Source of the DNA: Archivesica marissinica | Lineage: Eukaryota; Mollusca; Bivalvia; Venerida; Vesicomyidae | Reading direction: 5' to 3' | Assembly: GCA_014843695.1 (NCBI GenBank) | Contig: CM026400.1 | Coordinates: 48,648,528 to 48,712,527 of the forward strand | Length of the DNA stretch: 64,000 bases | In this document: positions 8,990 through 19,839 of the stretch, piece by piece | Numbering within the stretch: position 1 is the stretch's first letter | Layout of the letters: each line of letters begins with the position of its first letter | The notes under the pieces: model-generated | Told to the model about the DNA's origin: nothing | The model's input: the letters and a program-made list of their open reading frames with translations, nothing else | Databases searched by the model: none | Program-made: the position numbers and the translations under genes

Positions 8990-11180
8990 CATAAAACTGA
9001 CATCAACTTACACATTACACAGTTACCCCCCCCCCCCTGATGTCCCATAAAACTGACATCAACTTACGCATTACACAGTTACCCCCCCCCCCCTGATGTC
9101 CCATAAAACTGACATCAACTTACGCATTACACAGTTACCCCCTGATGTCCCTACTGACATCAACTTACACAGTACCCCATAAAACTGACATCAACTTACA
9201 TTACACAGTTACCCCCCCCCCCCCCCCATGCCATAAAACTGACATCAACTTACGCATTATACAGTTACCCCCCCCCCCTGATGTCCATCAAACTGACACC
9301 AACTTACACATTACACAGCCTTACACATCACACAGCTACCCCCCCCCCCCCTGATGTCCCATAAAACTGACACCAACTTACACATTACCAGCCTTACACA
9401 TCACACAGCTACCCCCCCCCCCCCTGATGTCCCATAAAACTGACACCAACTTACACATTACACAGCCTTACACATCACACAGCTACCCCCCCTCCCATAA
9501 AACTGACACCAACTTACACATTACACAGCCTAGCCCCCCCCCCCATGACCATAAAACTGACTTATCAACTTACACAGCTACACCCCCCCTGATGTCCCAT
9601 AAAACTGTTACACAAAACTGACATCAACTTACCCACCCCCCCCTGATGTCCCATAAAACTGACATCAATTACACATTACACAGTTACCCCCCCCCTGATG
9701 TCCCATAAAACTGACATCAACTTACACATTACACAGTTACCCCCCCCCCTGATGTCCCATAAAACTGACATCAACTTACACATTACACAGTTACCCCCCC
9801 CCCTGATGTCCCATAAAACTGACATCAACTTACACATTACACAGTTACCCCCCCCCCCTGATGTCCCATAAAACTGACATCAACTTACACATTACACAGT
9901 TACCCCCCCCCTGATGTCCCATAAAACTGACATCAACTTACATTACACAGTTACCCCCCCCCCCTGATGTCCATAAAACTGACATCAACTTACACATTAC
10001 ACAGTTACCCCCCCCCCCCTGATGTGACATCAACACGCTATACTACCCCCCCCCCCCTGATGTCCCATCAAACTGACACCAACTTACACATTACACAGCC
10101 TTACACACACACAGCTACCCCCCCCCCTGATGTCCCATAAAACTGACACCAACTTACACATTACACAGCCTTACACATCACACAGCTACCCCCCTGATGT
10201 CCATAAAACTGACACCAACTTACACATTACACAGCCTTACACATCACACAGCTACCCCCCCCCTGATGTCCCATAAAACTGACACCAACTTACACATTAC
10301 TTACACATCACACAGCCTGATGTCCCATAAAACTACACATCACACAGCTCACACAGCTACCCCCCCATGATGTCCCATAAAACTGATATCAACTTACACA
10401 GCTACACCCCCCTGATGTCCCATAAAACTGACATCAACTTACACAGTTACCCCCCCCCCCCCCCCCTGATGTCCCATAAAACTGACATCAACTTACACAT
10501 TACACAGTTACCCCCCCCCTGATGTCCCATAAAACTGACATCAACTTACACATTACACAGTTACCCCCCCCCCCCCTGATGTCCCATAAAACTGACATCA
10601 ATTTACACATTACACAGTTACCCCCCCGCCCTGATGTCCCATAAAACTGACATCAACTTACACATTACACAGTTACCCCCCCCCCTGATGTCCCATAAAA
10701 CTGACATCAACTTACACATTACACAGTTACCCCCCCTGATGTCCCATAAAACTGACATCAACTTACACATTACACAGTTACCCCCCCCCCCTGATGTCCC
10801 ATAAAACTGACATCAACTTACACATTACACAGCTACCCCCCCCTTGATGTCCCATAAAACTGACATCAACTTACACATTACACAGCTACCCCCCCCCCCT
10901 GATGTCCCATAAAACTGACATCAACTTACACATTACACAGTTACCCCCCCCCCCCTGATGTCCCATAAAACTGACATCAACTTACACATTACACAGTTAC
11001 CCCCCCCCCTGATGTCCCATAAAACTGACATCAACTTACACATTACACAGCTACCCCCCCCCCCCCCTGATGTCCCATAAACTGACATCAACTTACACAT
11101 TACACAGTTACATGTCCCATTGACATCAACTTACACATTACACAGTTACCCCCCCCCACCCTGATGTCCCATAAAACTGA
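8990..11180. repeat. About 57-bp array with long C-tracts
   Basis: About 38 copies of a unit reading 'ctgatgtcccataaaactga' + 'catcaacttacacattac' + 'acagttac' + C-run. The C-run varies from about 5 to 17 bases and causes most of the length variation. A sub-variant (about 9280-9520 and 10070-10330) has 'gacaccaac' and an extra 'cagccttacacatcac'. Short open frames here are compositional artefacts. Confidence 0.97.
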
Positions 11181-11462
11181 ATGTGACATTTATTATCAGC
11201 ATAACCTATCCTACGGCCATGACTCAGCTGTTAATCATTTTGGTCAACTCATAAAATTATCAGTAAACTTCCTCATAATCTATAAGATTGTCAACATGGT
11301 TTACCGTACATGTACCTTTTTCTACCTTCCATATATTCCCGGCCATAAGTTGACCATTTCTCATCCAGATATGTGATCAAAGTACTAGGTCGACTTATTG
11401 ATGAGAAACAAGAAATTTTATCTATGTCTGTTTTTCTTTTTATTTCATTTAATATTTATATA
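11181..11462. other. Short unique spacer
   Basis: Mostly unique. 'cccggccataagttgacc' at about 11338 resembles the terminus of dispersed repeat I (12541-12752; 27807-28270). Confidence 0.45.
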
Positions 11463-11704
11463 TTAACCCTTTCAACACTACAGGCCTCTCAATAGGCTTA
11501 CAACAAGTGTAGATCCAGATGAGCCGGCTCGTGACAAGCTGTCTCATCTGGATCTGCACTTTTTGCCAGTAATATTACTAATTTTAGACAAAAATTAGCC
11601 ATTTTGATAAATGAACTGGTCAAAATTTAATTTTCTTATTAATTTATTGGTCTGAAAATATCATGCACCAGTCCATGTCAATTACTTGGTGTTGAATGGG
11701 TTAA
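11463..11704 (-). mobile_element. MITE-1, reverse
   Basis: Starts TTAACCCTTTCAACACTACAG, internal hairpin around 11505-11565, ends 'cttggtgttgaatgggTTAA'. It is the seed of the 47-bp array that follows. Confidence 0.9.
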
Positions 11705-12340
11705 ATATCATGCACCAGTCCATGTCAGTTACTTGGTGTTGAATGGGTTAAATATCATGCACCAGTCCATGTCAGTTACTTGGTGTTGAATGGATTAAAT
11801 ATCATGCACCAGTCCATGTCAGTTACTTGGTGGTGAATGGGTTAAATATCATGCACCAGTCCATGTCAGTTACTTGGTGTTGAATGGGTTAAATATCATG
11901 CACCAGTCCATGTTAGTTACTTACAGACGGATATGTAGTCCAGTGGTAACACGCTGGACTGGTAATCCAGGGATCGCAGGTTCGATCCCCCGTCTGACCC
12001 TAATAAAATTAACAGTCTTTCAGATGGGACGTTAAACCGAGGTCTCGTGTCGGTGCTTTACACCGTGCACGTAAAAGAACCAGAGGAGACTCTGGAATGG
12101 GTCTCTGTCTGTATCATTGCACTATCCTCCAACATCTAAACTGACTAATCTCTTCAGGAGGCGTCGCTCATATGGGTAACCGGTAGCGACGATAAATAAA
12201 CGTAAAACACACACACATGTCAGTTACTTGGTGTTGAATGGGTTAAATATCATGCACCAGTCCATGTCAGTTACTTGGTGTTGAATGGGTTAAATATCAT
12301 GCACCAGTCCATGTCAGTTACTTGGTGTTGGATGGGTTAA
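11705..12340. repeat. 47-bp array grown from MITE-1 end
   Basis: Eight or so tandem copies of the terminal 47 bp of MITE-1 (TTAAATATCATGCACCAGTC through 'cttggtgttgaatggg'). Each unit begins at a TTAA. The array is split by SINE-A at 11923-12215 and resumes at 12216. The last unit ends at TTAA 12337-12340. Confidence 0.93.
11909..12229 (+). mobile_element. SINE-A nested in MITE-derived array
   Basis: Full SINE-A (11923-12215) with the CAGACGG/CCGTCTG acceptor stem, GGT anticodon loop and CA-rich tail. It is flanked by a 14-bp target duplication with one mismatch: catgttagttactt at 11909-11922 and catgtcagttactt at 12216-12229. The duplicated bases are part of the 47-bp array unit, so the SINE landed after the array formed. 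Confidence 0.92.
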
Positions 12341-12540
12341 TATAAATTTGCTTAGACAATTACAATATAAAAAACATAGAAAAGCTGATAAACAAACTTC
12401 ATAAATTGTTGTTGTGCATCAGGGTATTTTTGTATGATTTGTGATGGAATAAAGTAAACCAGATATTTCAAATGAAGCTCAGTTTCATTAAAATAATGAA
12501 CAAAAAAAACCATTGTCGTAATGAATGTCATAAATTAACA

Positions 12541-12752
12541 AAGTACCCTCGAGTTATGGAAGGATCAAGCTTAAAATCAGCTTCTTTCAAGCCAAAATTT
12601 GACCCTTGACTTATGGCCGAGATCGACATATAGCCAAGATTGACTTATAGCCGAGATCGACTTATATCCGAGATATGGCCGAGATCGACATATAGCCGAG
12701 ATCGACTTATAGCTGAGATCGACTTATAGCCGAGATCGACTTATGGCCGGAA
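12541..12752 (-). mobile_element. Dispersed repeat I, reverse, with 17-18 bp array
   Basis: Matches the reverse complement of 27807-28270. Outer part 'accctcgagttatgg' (rc of 'ccataagtcgagggagggt'), then a linker 'aaaatttgacccttgactta', then degenerate tandem 'gacttatagccgagatc' units. The ends ('accctcgag...' and '...cttatggccgg') are partly complementary, which would fit a small DNA transposon whose subterminal repeat has been amplified. Confidence 0.7.
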
Positions 12753-12762
12753 ATACTAGTAT

Positions 12763-12886
12763 ACTATATATTTTAAAGAATTTCACATAAACAGCAAATA
12801 TTAAGGTTATTCAGAGTAAAAGGGGTTCATGATACACCGGTTGATATCCCCGCGATCTTACCTCTAAACTGATTTTATTGTCACAG
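12763..12886. other. Possible intron upstream of exon candidate
   Basis: Unique sequence ending in a good 3' splice site: branch-like 'ctaaactgat' and 'ttttattgtcacag' at 12873-12886. Confidence 0.25.
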
Positions 12887-13012
12887 GACATTCGGTGGGA
12901 TGATCAAAACATTTCTGTTCGGCTGGAAAAACTGCGAAGAACATTATCGGACAATTCTAAAGTATATCAGACATGTCCGGCAGTCCGGCGGTTTTCGGGA
13001 AGATCGCTAATT
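12887..13012 (+). CDS. Candidate internal exon, unknown protein
   Basis: The open frame starts exactly after a strong acceptor-like 'ttttattgtcacag'. It runs 126 nt (42 codons) to 'ctaatt|gtcagt', a tolerable donor, so both boundaries would be phase 0. The peptide begins DIRWDDQNISVRLEKLRRTL and contains KVYQTCPAVRRFSG; it is charged and arginine-rich, unlike chance frames in AT-rich DNA. If the donor is not used the frame stops at 13022. GC content looks higher than in the flanks. I do not recognise the family. It may be a real exon, an exon fossil or chance. Confidence 0.3.
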
Positions 13013-13022
13013 GTCAGTATTT

Positions 13023-13442
13023 AATCTGCTTATTAAGAGTTTATTTATCTTCATGTCTGGTTGCTCTAGGCAACACATTCAGAAGAGTGACAGGTATACG
13101 ATTCATGTTAGTACAGGATGCAAAATCTACAGGACATGTGTTTTGCACACCTGGAATGGTTGCAACTGGGCAACGTACCTATTCAAACAGCTAACCGTGA
13201 GAATAGCCAAAACATACATGTTTATTCAGGCGACTTTGATTGTTAACATCATTCTTGTCTTGTTTACACAATTATCCCATAATGCAGCAGCAGCTTGCTG
13301 GCTGAATGTGTTTATCATTCCTGGAAAATGTTACCCAGGGCTAATTCAAGATTGGTTGAAATAGTCACCCTGGGGACCCTGACTTCACACCCTAAGGGTT
13401 CCCTGCCCCCCCCTGTCTCCCTAAACATTTTTTTTTAAATTT
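13023..13442. other. Unique stretch
   Basis: A 117-codon frame starting at 13011 overlaps the exon candidate in another register. It reads as low-complexity hydrophobic sequence with no recognisable domain and is not called as a gene. Confidence 0.4.
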
Positions 13443-15014
13443 GGATGGACACAACGCAAAGAAGGAAGGGTGGTGGGTGAAATTTACGATAAGTCAAGAA
13501 GCTTCGGGGATGGACACAACGCAAAGAAGGAAGGGTTAGGGGTGAAATTTACGATAAGCCAAGAGAAGTTTCGGAGATGGACACAACAAACAAACAGTGG
13601 TGGATGAAATTTACGATAAGGCAAGAAGCTTCGGGGATGGACACAACACACAAACAGAAGAGTGGTGGATGACATTTTACAATAAGCCAAGAGAAGTTTC
13701 GGGGATGGAAACAACACACACAAACAGAAGAGTGGTAGATGAAATTTACGATAAAGCAAGAGGTTTTGGGGATGGACACAACAAACAAACACAAGAGTGG
13801 TGGATGAAATTTTACAATACACCAAGAGATGTGTGGGGGATGGAAACAACACACAAACAGAAGAGTGGTGGATGACATTTTACAATAAGCCAAGAGATGT
13901 GTGGGGGATGGAAACAACACACAAACAGAAGAGTGGTGGATGAAATTTACGATGAGGGATGGAAACAACACACAAACAGAAGAGTGGGTGAGAAATTTAC
14001 GATAAGCCAAGAGAAGTTTCGGGGTGGACACAACACACAAACAGAAGAGTGGTGGATGACATTTTACAATAAGCCAAGAGATGTTTCGGGGATGGAAACA
14101 ACACACACAAACAGAAGAGTGGTGGATGACATTTTACAATAAGCCAAGAGATGTGTGGGGGATGGAAACAACACACAAACAGAAGAGTGGTGGATGAAAT
14201 TTACATGAGGGATGGAAACAACACACAAACAGAAGAGTGGGAGAATTTACGATAAGCCAAGAGAAGTTTCGGGGTGGAAACAACACACAAACAGAAGAGT
14301 GGTGGATGACATTTTACAATAAGCCAAGAGATGTTTCGGGGATGGAAACAACACACAAACAGAAGAGTGGTGGATGACATTTTACAATAAGCCAAGAGAT
14401 GTGTGGGGGATGGAAACAACACACAAACAGAAGAGTGGTTGAGAAATTTACGATAAGCCAAGAGAAGTTTCGGGGTGGACACAACACACAAACAGAAGAG
14501 TGGTGGATGACATTTTACAATAAGCCAAGAGATGTTTCGGGGATGGAAACAACACACACAAACAGAAGAGTGGTGGATGACATTTTACAATAAGCCAAGA
14601 GATGTGTGGGGGATGGAAACAACACACAAACAGAAGAGTGGTGGATGAAATTTACGATGAGGGATGGAAACAACACACAAACAGAAGAGTGGGTGAGAAA
14701 TTTACGATAAGCCAAGAGAAGTTTCGGGGTGGACACAACACACAAACAGAAGAGTGGTGGATGACATTTTACAATAAGCCAAGAGATGTTTCGGGGATGG
14801 AAACAACACACACAAACAGAAGAGTGGTGGATGACATTTTACAATAAGCCAAGAGATGTGTGGGGGATGGAAACAACACACAAACAGAAGAGTGGTGGAT
14901 GAAATTTACGATGAGGGATGGAAACAACACACAAACAGAAGAGTGGGTGAGAAATTTACGATAAGCCAAGAGATGTGTGTGGGATGGACACGACAAACAA
15001 AGTGTGGGGGGTGA
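13443..15014. repeat. 66-71 bp array with about 254-bp higher order
   Basis: About 22 units of the type 'ggatggaaacaacacacaaa' + 'cagaagagtggtggatga' + 'cattttacaataagccaaga' + 'gatgtgtgggg'. Four to five variant units recur as a block: the marker 'gatgtgtggggga' is at 13896, 14150, 14398, 14601 and 14855 (spacings 254, 248, 203, 254). Long frames on both strands follow from the repeat and are not treated as genes. Confidence 0.95.
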
Positions 15015-15090
15015 GGCTCATGACCCACCGTTGGGGGAAATGGAATGTGTCATACAACATTACATGTATAGAGAAAACAATTAAGCATAT

Positions 15091-15279
15091 CTCGGACAGG
15101 GAAGTATGCGATGGTACGATGGTCACCAGATGGTTTTCTCCGGGTTTTCTCCGGGTACTCCAGTTTCCTCTCACACGAATGACCACATATACGCTTTCAT
15201 CCGCGCCAACGAGAGTGATTAATATAAGTAGTTAAAACTTGCTTCGCAATCGTTGCAAAATAAATAAAGTTTAAATTTA
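15091..15279 (+). mobile_element. SINE-B, 5' truncated
   Basis: Starts at 'tcggacagggaagtatgcg', lacks the tRNA head, has a doubled 'ttttctccggg' in the core, and keeps the full tail 'gagtgattaatataagtag' ... 'tcgcaatcgttgcaaaataa'. Confidence 0.85.
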
Positions 15280-15297
15280 AACTTAAAACTACTTTAC

Positions 15298-15415
15298 CTT
15301 TAACTGGAGTCCTCTTTCGTTTTCTTTTAAACGTTCTTCGGATGCTGTAAGAGAAGCGCCGAGAGAACCTCTTACTGTGCTTATTACCATGTTTAGGGGT
15401 TGAAAGCGAATCCAT
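15298..15415 (-). CDS. Candidate first coding exon, basic N-terminus
   Basis: On the minus strand an ATG at 15415-15413 opens 39 codons plus one base. It ends at CCAGTTAAAG|GTAAAG, a good splice donor at 15298/15297, giving a phase-1 boundary. The peptide starts MDSLSTPKHGNKHSKRFSRR and continues with a KRKRKR cluster, so a nuclear-localisation-like basic stretch is visible. Upstream on this strand lies about 650 bp of non-repeat DNA that could hold a 5' UTR or promoter. The next exon should lie below 15298, where SINE-B and a satellite array intervene; I found no partner exon. Family not recognised. Confidence 0.3.
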
Positions 15416-15420
15416 TATTC

Positions 15421-16064
15421 CGTATTATTCTCATTCAATTTCAATCTAGAGTAACTATTAATTAAATTTTAAGACGACTTCCAAATCTCACAAGATAAAC
15501 AGTCAGGTTTACCCTAAGGTCTGTATAATAAAATTTTAACAACAAACACATGAAAATATCTATATACACAATTATATGCCTCATAAATTTGACATTATTT
15601 ATTATTTTTCCCTTTCACAGCATAGATCATAACACTGGCTTTTATCTTTATAATACATCCGTCTTCTTAAAATACCATAAAGGCGACCACTTTAAAATAG
15701 TCACTACTTGAATGTCTGTCAGCTAATATAATTATTACACACGGCTACAGCAACTAAGTCATTATGCACCATTTAAACGCCATAATAAATCAGTTTTAAA
15801 CCATAGCACATGACATTAGAATGGTGACAAATTATTGATCCAACAGGGCAGAAAACCTGGTCACACTACAATGTAAAATGATTTTAATGCATTGTCTACT
15901 TCCTTTAATTCTGTTGTTATGTATTTCTGTCTCGTATCACCTGCTGCAGGTAAGTGATACGCTGACATATGGTATAATCATTCAATTCTATATATGCATA
16001 GAAAATAAATTATGCGCATTTATGAAAGCTGTTTAGCCGTCACATAAAACATTTTATTGTAAAT
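15421..16064. other. Unique AT-rich stretch
   Basis: No repeat or coding signal recognised. It would be the upstream region of the minus-strand exon candidate at 15298-15415 if that is real. No convincing core promoter was seen. Confidence 0.45.
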
Positions 16065-16356
16065 ACAGACGGGTCTGTAGTCCAGTGGTAACACGCTGGA
16101 CTGGTAATCCAGGGATCGCAGGTTCGATCCCCAGTCTGACCATAATAAAATTGACAGTCTTTCAGATGGGACGTTAAACCGAGGTCTCGTGTCGGTGCTT
16201 TACACCATGCATGTAAAAGAACCAGAGGAGATTCTGGAATGGGTCTCTGTCTGTATCATGCACTGTCCTCCAAAATCTAAAATGACTAATCTCTTTAGGA
16301 GTCGTCGCTCATATGGGCAACTGGTAGCGACGATAAATAAACGTAAAACACACACA
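16065..16356 (+). mobile_element. SINE-A, full length
   Basis: Acceptor-stem start 'cagacgggtctgtagtccag', anticodon arm 'ctggactggtaatccag', B box 'ggttcgatcccc', conserved 'cagatgggacgttaaaccga', and tail 'gataaataaacgtaaaacac'. Confidence 0.88.
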
Positions 16357-16447
16357 TTGTTAAAATCCCTCAGGCAGACTTTTGGTCAAAATTTTAATCA
16401 AATTTGATTGGCTATCTTTGTATACATTATGTATGTTCCATTAAATT

Positions 16448-16612
16448 ATGTCAAACCCTTTATGGCGGGACCTAGACATCTTATCCTGGGCAACCTCTGC
16501 CAACGCACTTAACAAGTACTAAGCAATATGCATGAGGTGCTTAACCACACTACATACATGCCCTGACAAAGTATCAAACCCAGAGTCCTTCAATTTTTAA
16601 ATCCGCCGCTCG
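16448..16612 (-). mobile_element. SINE-D, decayed reverse copy
   Basis: Degenerate match to 52676-52894: 'atgtcaaaccctttatgg', 'cctgggcaacctctgcca', 'agtactaagcaatatgcatg', 'agtatcaaacccagagtcc'. The head is eroded. Confidence 0.7.
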
Positions 16613-16728
16613 GATGTCACACATTAATTGTAATCCGTAGCGGCAAAACAGGCCGTGGACAATTCCTTTACGTCCAGGTACTGCTGATCATCTTGTATCC
16701 CATTTCATTTAGCTTTAACACTTTCACC

Positions 16729-16846
16729 GGGAAGTATGTGAGATGGTAATGTGGTCGCCAAATTGGACAGGTGGGTTTTCTCTGGGTACTCCGGTTTCCT
16801 CCCACACGAATGACCACATAAACGCTTTCATCCGCTTTCAAACAAT
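16729..16846 (+). mobile_element. SINE-B core fragment
   Basis: Contains 'gggaagtatgtgagatggta', 'ttggacaggtgggttttctc' and 'cggtttcctcccacacgaat', then stops in 'catccgctttcaaac'. Head and tail are missing. Confidence 0.8.
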
Positions 16847-16885
16847 TTATGGTTAAGGTACAAAAAAGGTGTATAAATATTGCCT

Positions 16886-17113
16886 TTAACCCTTTCCCTT
16901 ATAGAAGCCCCTCTTACATTGACATACATTGACAATGTTCTAGTCAAACCAATGTTCATAATTACGGTCAGAATCTCGTGTAGTCCCAGTAATATCTATG
17001 GAGGGGGGATAGATATGTCGACTACTTATCCACTGCTTGATAGCTAAATGACTGTCATTTGTATGGAGATATAATAGTATATTAACCTAAATCTCTATGA
17101 AGGAAAGGGTTAA
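16886..17113 (-). mobile_element. MITE-3 (TTAA-flanked), unexpanded copy
   Basis: 228 bp with TTAACCCTTTCCCTTATAG at the left and ATGAAGGAAAGGGTTAA at the right: inverted ends TTAACCCTTTCC and TTAA flanks. The interior reads, in reverse complement, as the same two segments that are tandemly repeated at 36756-37885. This is therefore the single-unit form of that larger structure. Confidence 0.87.
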
Positions 17114-17115
17114 AT

Positions 17116-17215
17116 CTAGCAGCTAGGTAGAATTCGCTTGTAGATATATTATCAAGGGTCTGAGGTCAGAATCCCGCCTGTCCTCCCTGTGGTGTGTCCT
17201 TGGCTAGCCATAATT
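17116..17215 (+). mobile_element. Possible degenerate tRNA-derived SINE
   Basis: 'tagcagctaggtag' (A-box-like) and 'ggtcagaatcccgcc' (B-box-like), then 'gtgtccttggctag', are spaced as in a tRNA-derived SINE head. No second copy is in the window. Confidence 0.35.
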
Positions 17216-17750
17216 GCTTCAGTCAACCAATTGAAAATATGTACTGACAACTATCTCTTGATTGTTTGTCACATAATTATAAACTGACCGTAGGCTAATA
17301 GGACAAGATAACGGCCGATAGCATCTACCATTAAATAAAGCCGACATACCTTCGAAGTCATTAATAATGTTGTTGGACTAGCTTTAAACCTACAAAATCT
17401 GGCTACATATAATTTATGGTGTGCTTTCACGAGCATCCAGCATTATATCATACACACTACAGAATGTCAATTTGAGAAATCAGCATTCATTCACCCAGCC
17501 TATCATATTAAATCAACATCAAAATGGGCAGGAAATGGCCCCTGGGATTTGTGCATACATTTATTAATACAAATATAATACCCAGAAGCCATTGCATGTC
17601 CGTATATATTAGTTACTACTACATTTGTCTCATCACTCTCTCCATTATTAAACTCTCTAATTCCGCCTCACCAGTTTTTGTTTCTCTACGTAGCGGGTCA
17701 ACCATATTTAACCTAGCTTAAAGGCATTGTTGGTATGTTTATTATTTACT
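17216..17750. other. Unique stretch
   Basis: AT-rich. The 65-codon frame at 17524 is hydrophobic and has no recognised domain; not called. Confidence 0.45.
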
Positions 17751-17996
17751 TTAACCCTTTCAACCCCAAGTAACTGACATGGACTGGTCCATGATATTTT
17801 TAGACCAATAAATTAATAACAAAATTACATTTGGATCAGTTCATTTATCAAAATGGGTAATTTTATCTAAAAATAGTAATAATTATTACTGGCAAAAAAG
17901 TGCAGATCCTGATGAGACGGCTCGTTACGAGCCGGCTCATCTGGATCTACACTTTTCATAAGCCTATTTGGAGGCCTGTGGGGTTGAAAGGGTTAA
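17751..17996 (+). mobile_element. MITE-1, complete
   Basis: TTAACCCTTTCAACCCCAAG ... 'gtggggttgaaagggTTAA'. The inverted ends carry a compensating A-to-C/T-to-G change, so they still pair. The internal hairpin is present, and 'aataattatt' is inserted before it as in the 2876 copy. Confidence 0.9.
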
Positions 17997-18019
17997 CTAC
18001 AGTACCGTACGTAGCGTGA

Positions 18020-18262
18020 GGAAAATTTCAACCGAGTAAATCAGGGGGGGATCGGGGGGCATGTTCGCCCCTTAAAATTGTTTCGACGTATAATTATATA
18101 CTGACCTTTCAGCTCTCTAGCAGTCAACATTTTATACAGCAATGGAATATTTTTGGCATTTTATTTATTTAATTTTTCATTTTTATATTTTTTGCTTTGG
18201 AAATTTAACCCAGGCAGCTGCCTCGGTGTGCCTCGGTGTGCCTCAGTGTGGCTACGGGCCTG
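18020..18262. mobile_element. Decayed DNA-transposon-like repeat
   Basis: 'caggggggggatcgggggg' with 'gcatgttcgcccctt' near the left and 'gtggctacgggcctg' at the right echo the element at 41624-42087 ('cagggggggcatgcccccgg', 'cagccacggccctg'). A tandem 'cctcggtgtg' lies at about 18222. Truncated. Confidence 0.4.
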
Positions 18263-18404
18263 AATAATGTCTAAATCTTTTGTTGCAAACAATGAGAAAA
18301 TACGCAACATTCTTTCAAACAAATATTACAGCTAACAATATCAGTTGTTAAGTAAAAAACGACAACTTTTAAAGCAATCTTATACAAAAGTTACTTCCCT
18401 TTAA

Positions 18405-18716
18405 TCAAAGCGCCATTTGCACATTTAACAAAGCGCCATTTGCATATTTAACAAAGCGTCATTTGCACATTCAACAATGCACCATTTGCACATTCAACAA
18501 TGCGCCATTTGCACATTCAACAAAGAGCAATTTGCACATTCAACAAAGCGCAATTTGCACATTCAACAATGCGTCATTTGCACATTTAACAATGCGCCAT
18601 TTGCACATTCAAATATGTACCATTTGCACATTCAACAATGTGCCATTTGCACAGTTAACAATGCGACATTTGCACATTCAACAATACGCCATTTGCACAT
18701 TCAACAATGCATGTTA
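18405..18716. repeat. 23-bp tandem array
   Basis: About 13 copies of 'caatgcgccatttgcacatt' + 'caa' with substitutions. The short frames across it are repeat artefacts. Confidence 0.95.
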
Positions 18717-18862
18717 CAAATATTGATTTCTCAAATATTACAGACACTATTCATGAGACTAGCCTTGCACAACAGTTTCAGATGAATATAGAATTTCACG
18801 TAAATGAATTGGGTATGCCGTGCATTACGACTATAACCCTACTCATGTTCGTGGGCATACTA

Positions 18863-19814
18863 AAGTTGACATTAGATATACATACTAATGGATTAAGCAT
18901 GAAGTGTTGACCTTATTAAACATGAGGTGTTGACCTTAGATATACATACTATTGGATTAAGCATGCAGTGTTGACCTTAGATATACATACTAATGGATTA
19001 AGCATGAAGTGTTGACCTTATTAAACATGAGGTGTTGACCTTAGATATACATACTAATGGATTAAGCATGAAGTGTTGACCTTAGATATACATACTAATG
19101 GCTTAAGCATGAAGAGTTGACCTTAGATATACATACTAATGGATTAAACATGAAGTGTTGACCTTAGATATACATACTAATGGATTAAACATGCAGTGTT
19201 GACCTTAGCTATACATACTAATGGTTTAAACATGAAGTGTTGACCTTAGATATACATACTAATGGTTTAAACATGAAGTGTTGACCTTAGATATACATAC
19301 TAATGGATTAAACATGAAATATTGACCTTAGCTATACATACTAATGGATTAAACATGCAGTGTTGACCTTAGATATACATACTAATGGATTAAACATGCA
19401 GTGTTGACCTTAGCTATACATACTAATGGATTAAACATGAAGTGTTGACCTTAGATATACATACTAATGGATTAAACATGAAGTGTTGACCTTAGATATA
19501 CATACTAATGGATTAAACATGAAGTGTTGACCTTAAATATACATACTAATTGATTAAACATGAAGTGGTGACCTTAGATATACATACTAATGGATTAAAC
19601 ATGAAATATTGACCTTAGATATACATACTAATGGATTAAACATGAAGTGTTGACCTTAGATATACATACTAATGGATTAAACATGATGTGTTGACCTTAG
19701 ATATACATACTAATGGTTTAAACATGAAGTGTTGACCTTAGATATACATACTAATGGATTAAACATGAAGTGTTGACCTTAGATATACATACTAATGGAT
19801 TAAACATGCAGTGT
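18863..19814. repeat. 41-bp tandem array
   Basis: About 23 copies of 'gttgaccttagatatacata' + 'ctaatggattaaacatgaag' + 't'. A few early units are shortened ('gttgaccttattaaacatgag'). Confidence 0.96.
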
Positions 19815-19839
19815 TAATATTATATAATATTAAATTATC

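Noticed and set aside
13011..13364. 117-codon frame as a membrane protein
   Set aside because: Some hydrophobic runs, but mixed with poor composition; it overlaps the better exon candidate in a different register and no family is recognised.
13484..14811. Long antisense and sense frames (up to 185 codons) rich in C, H, F, L
   Set aside because: They lie wholly in the 66-71 bp array, break at unit-length changes, exist on both strands and match no domain.
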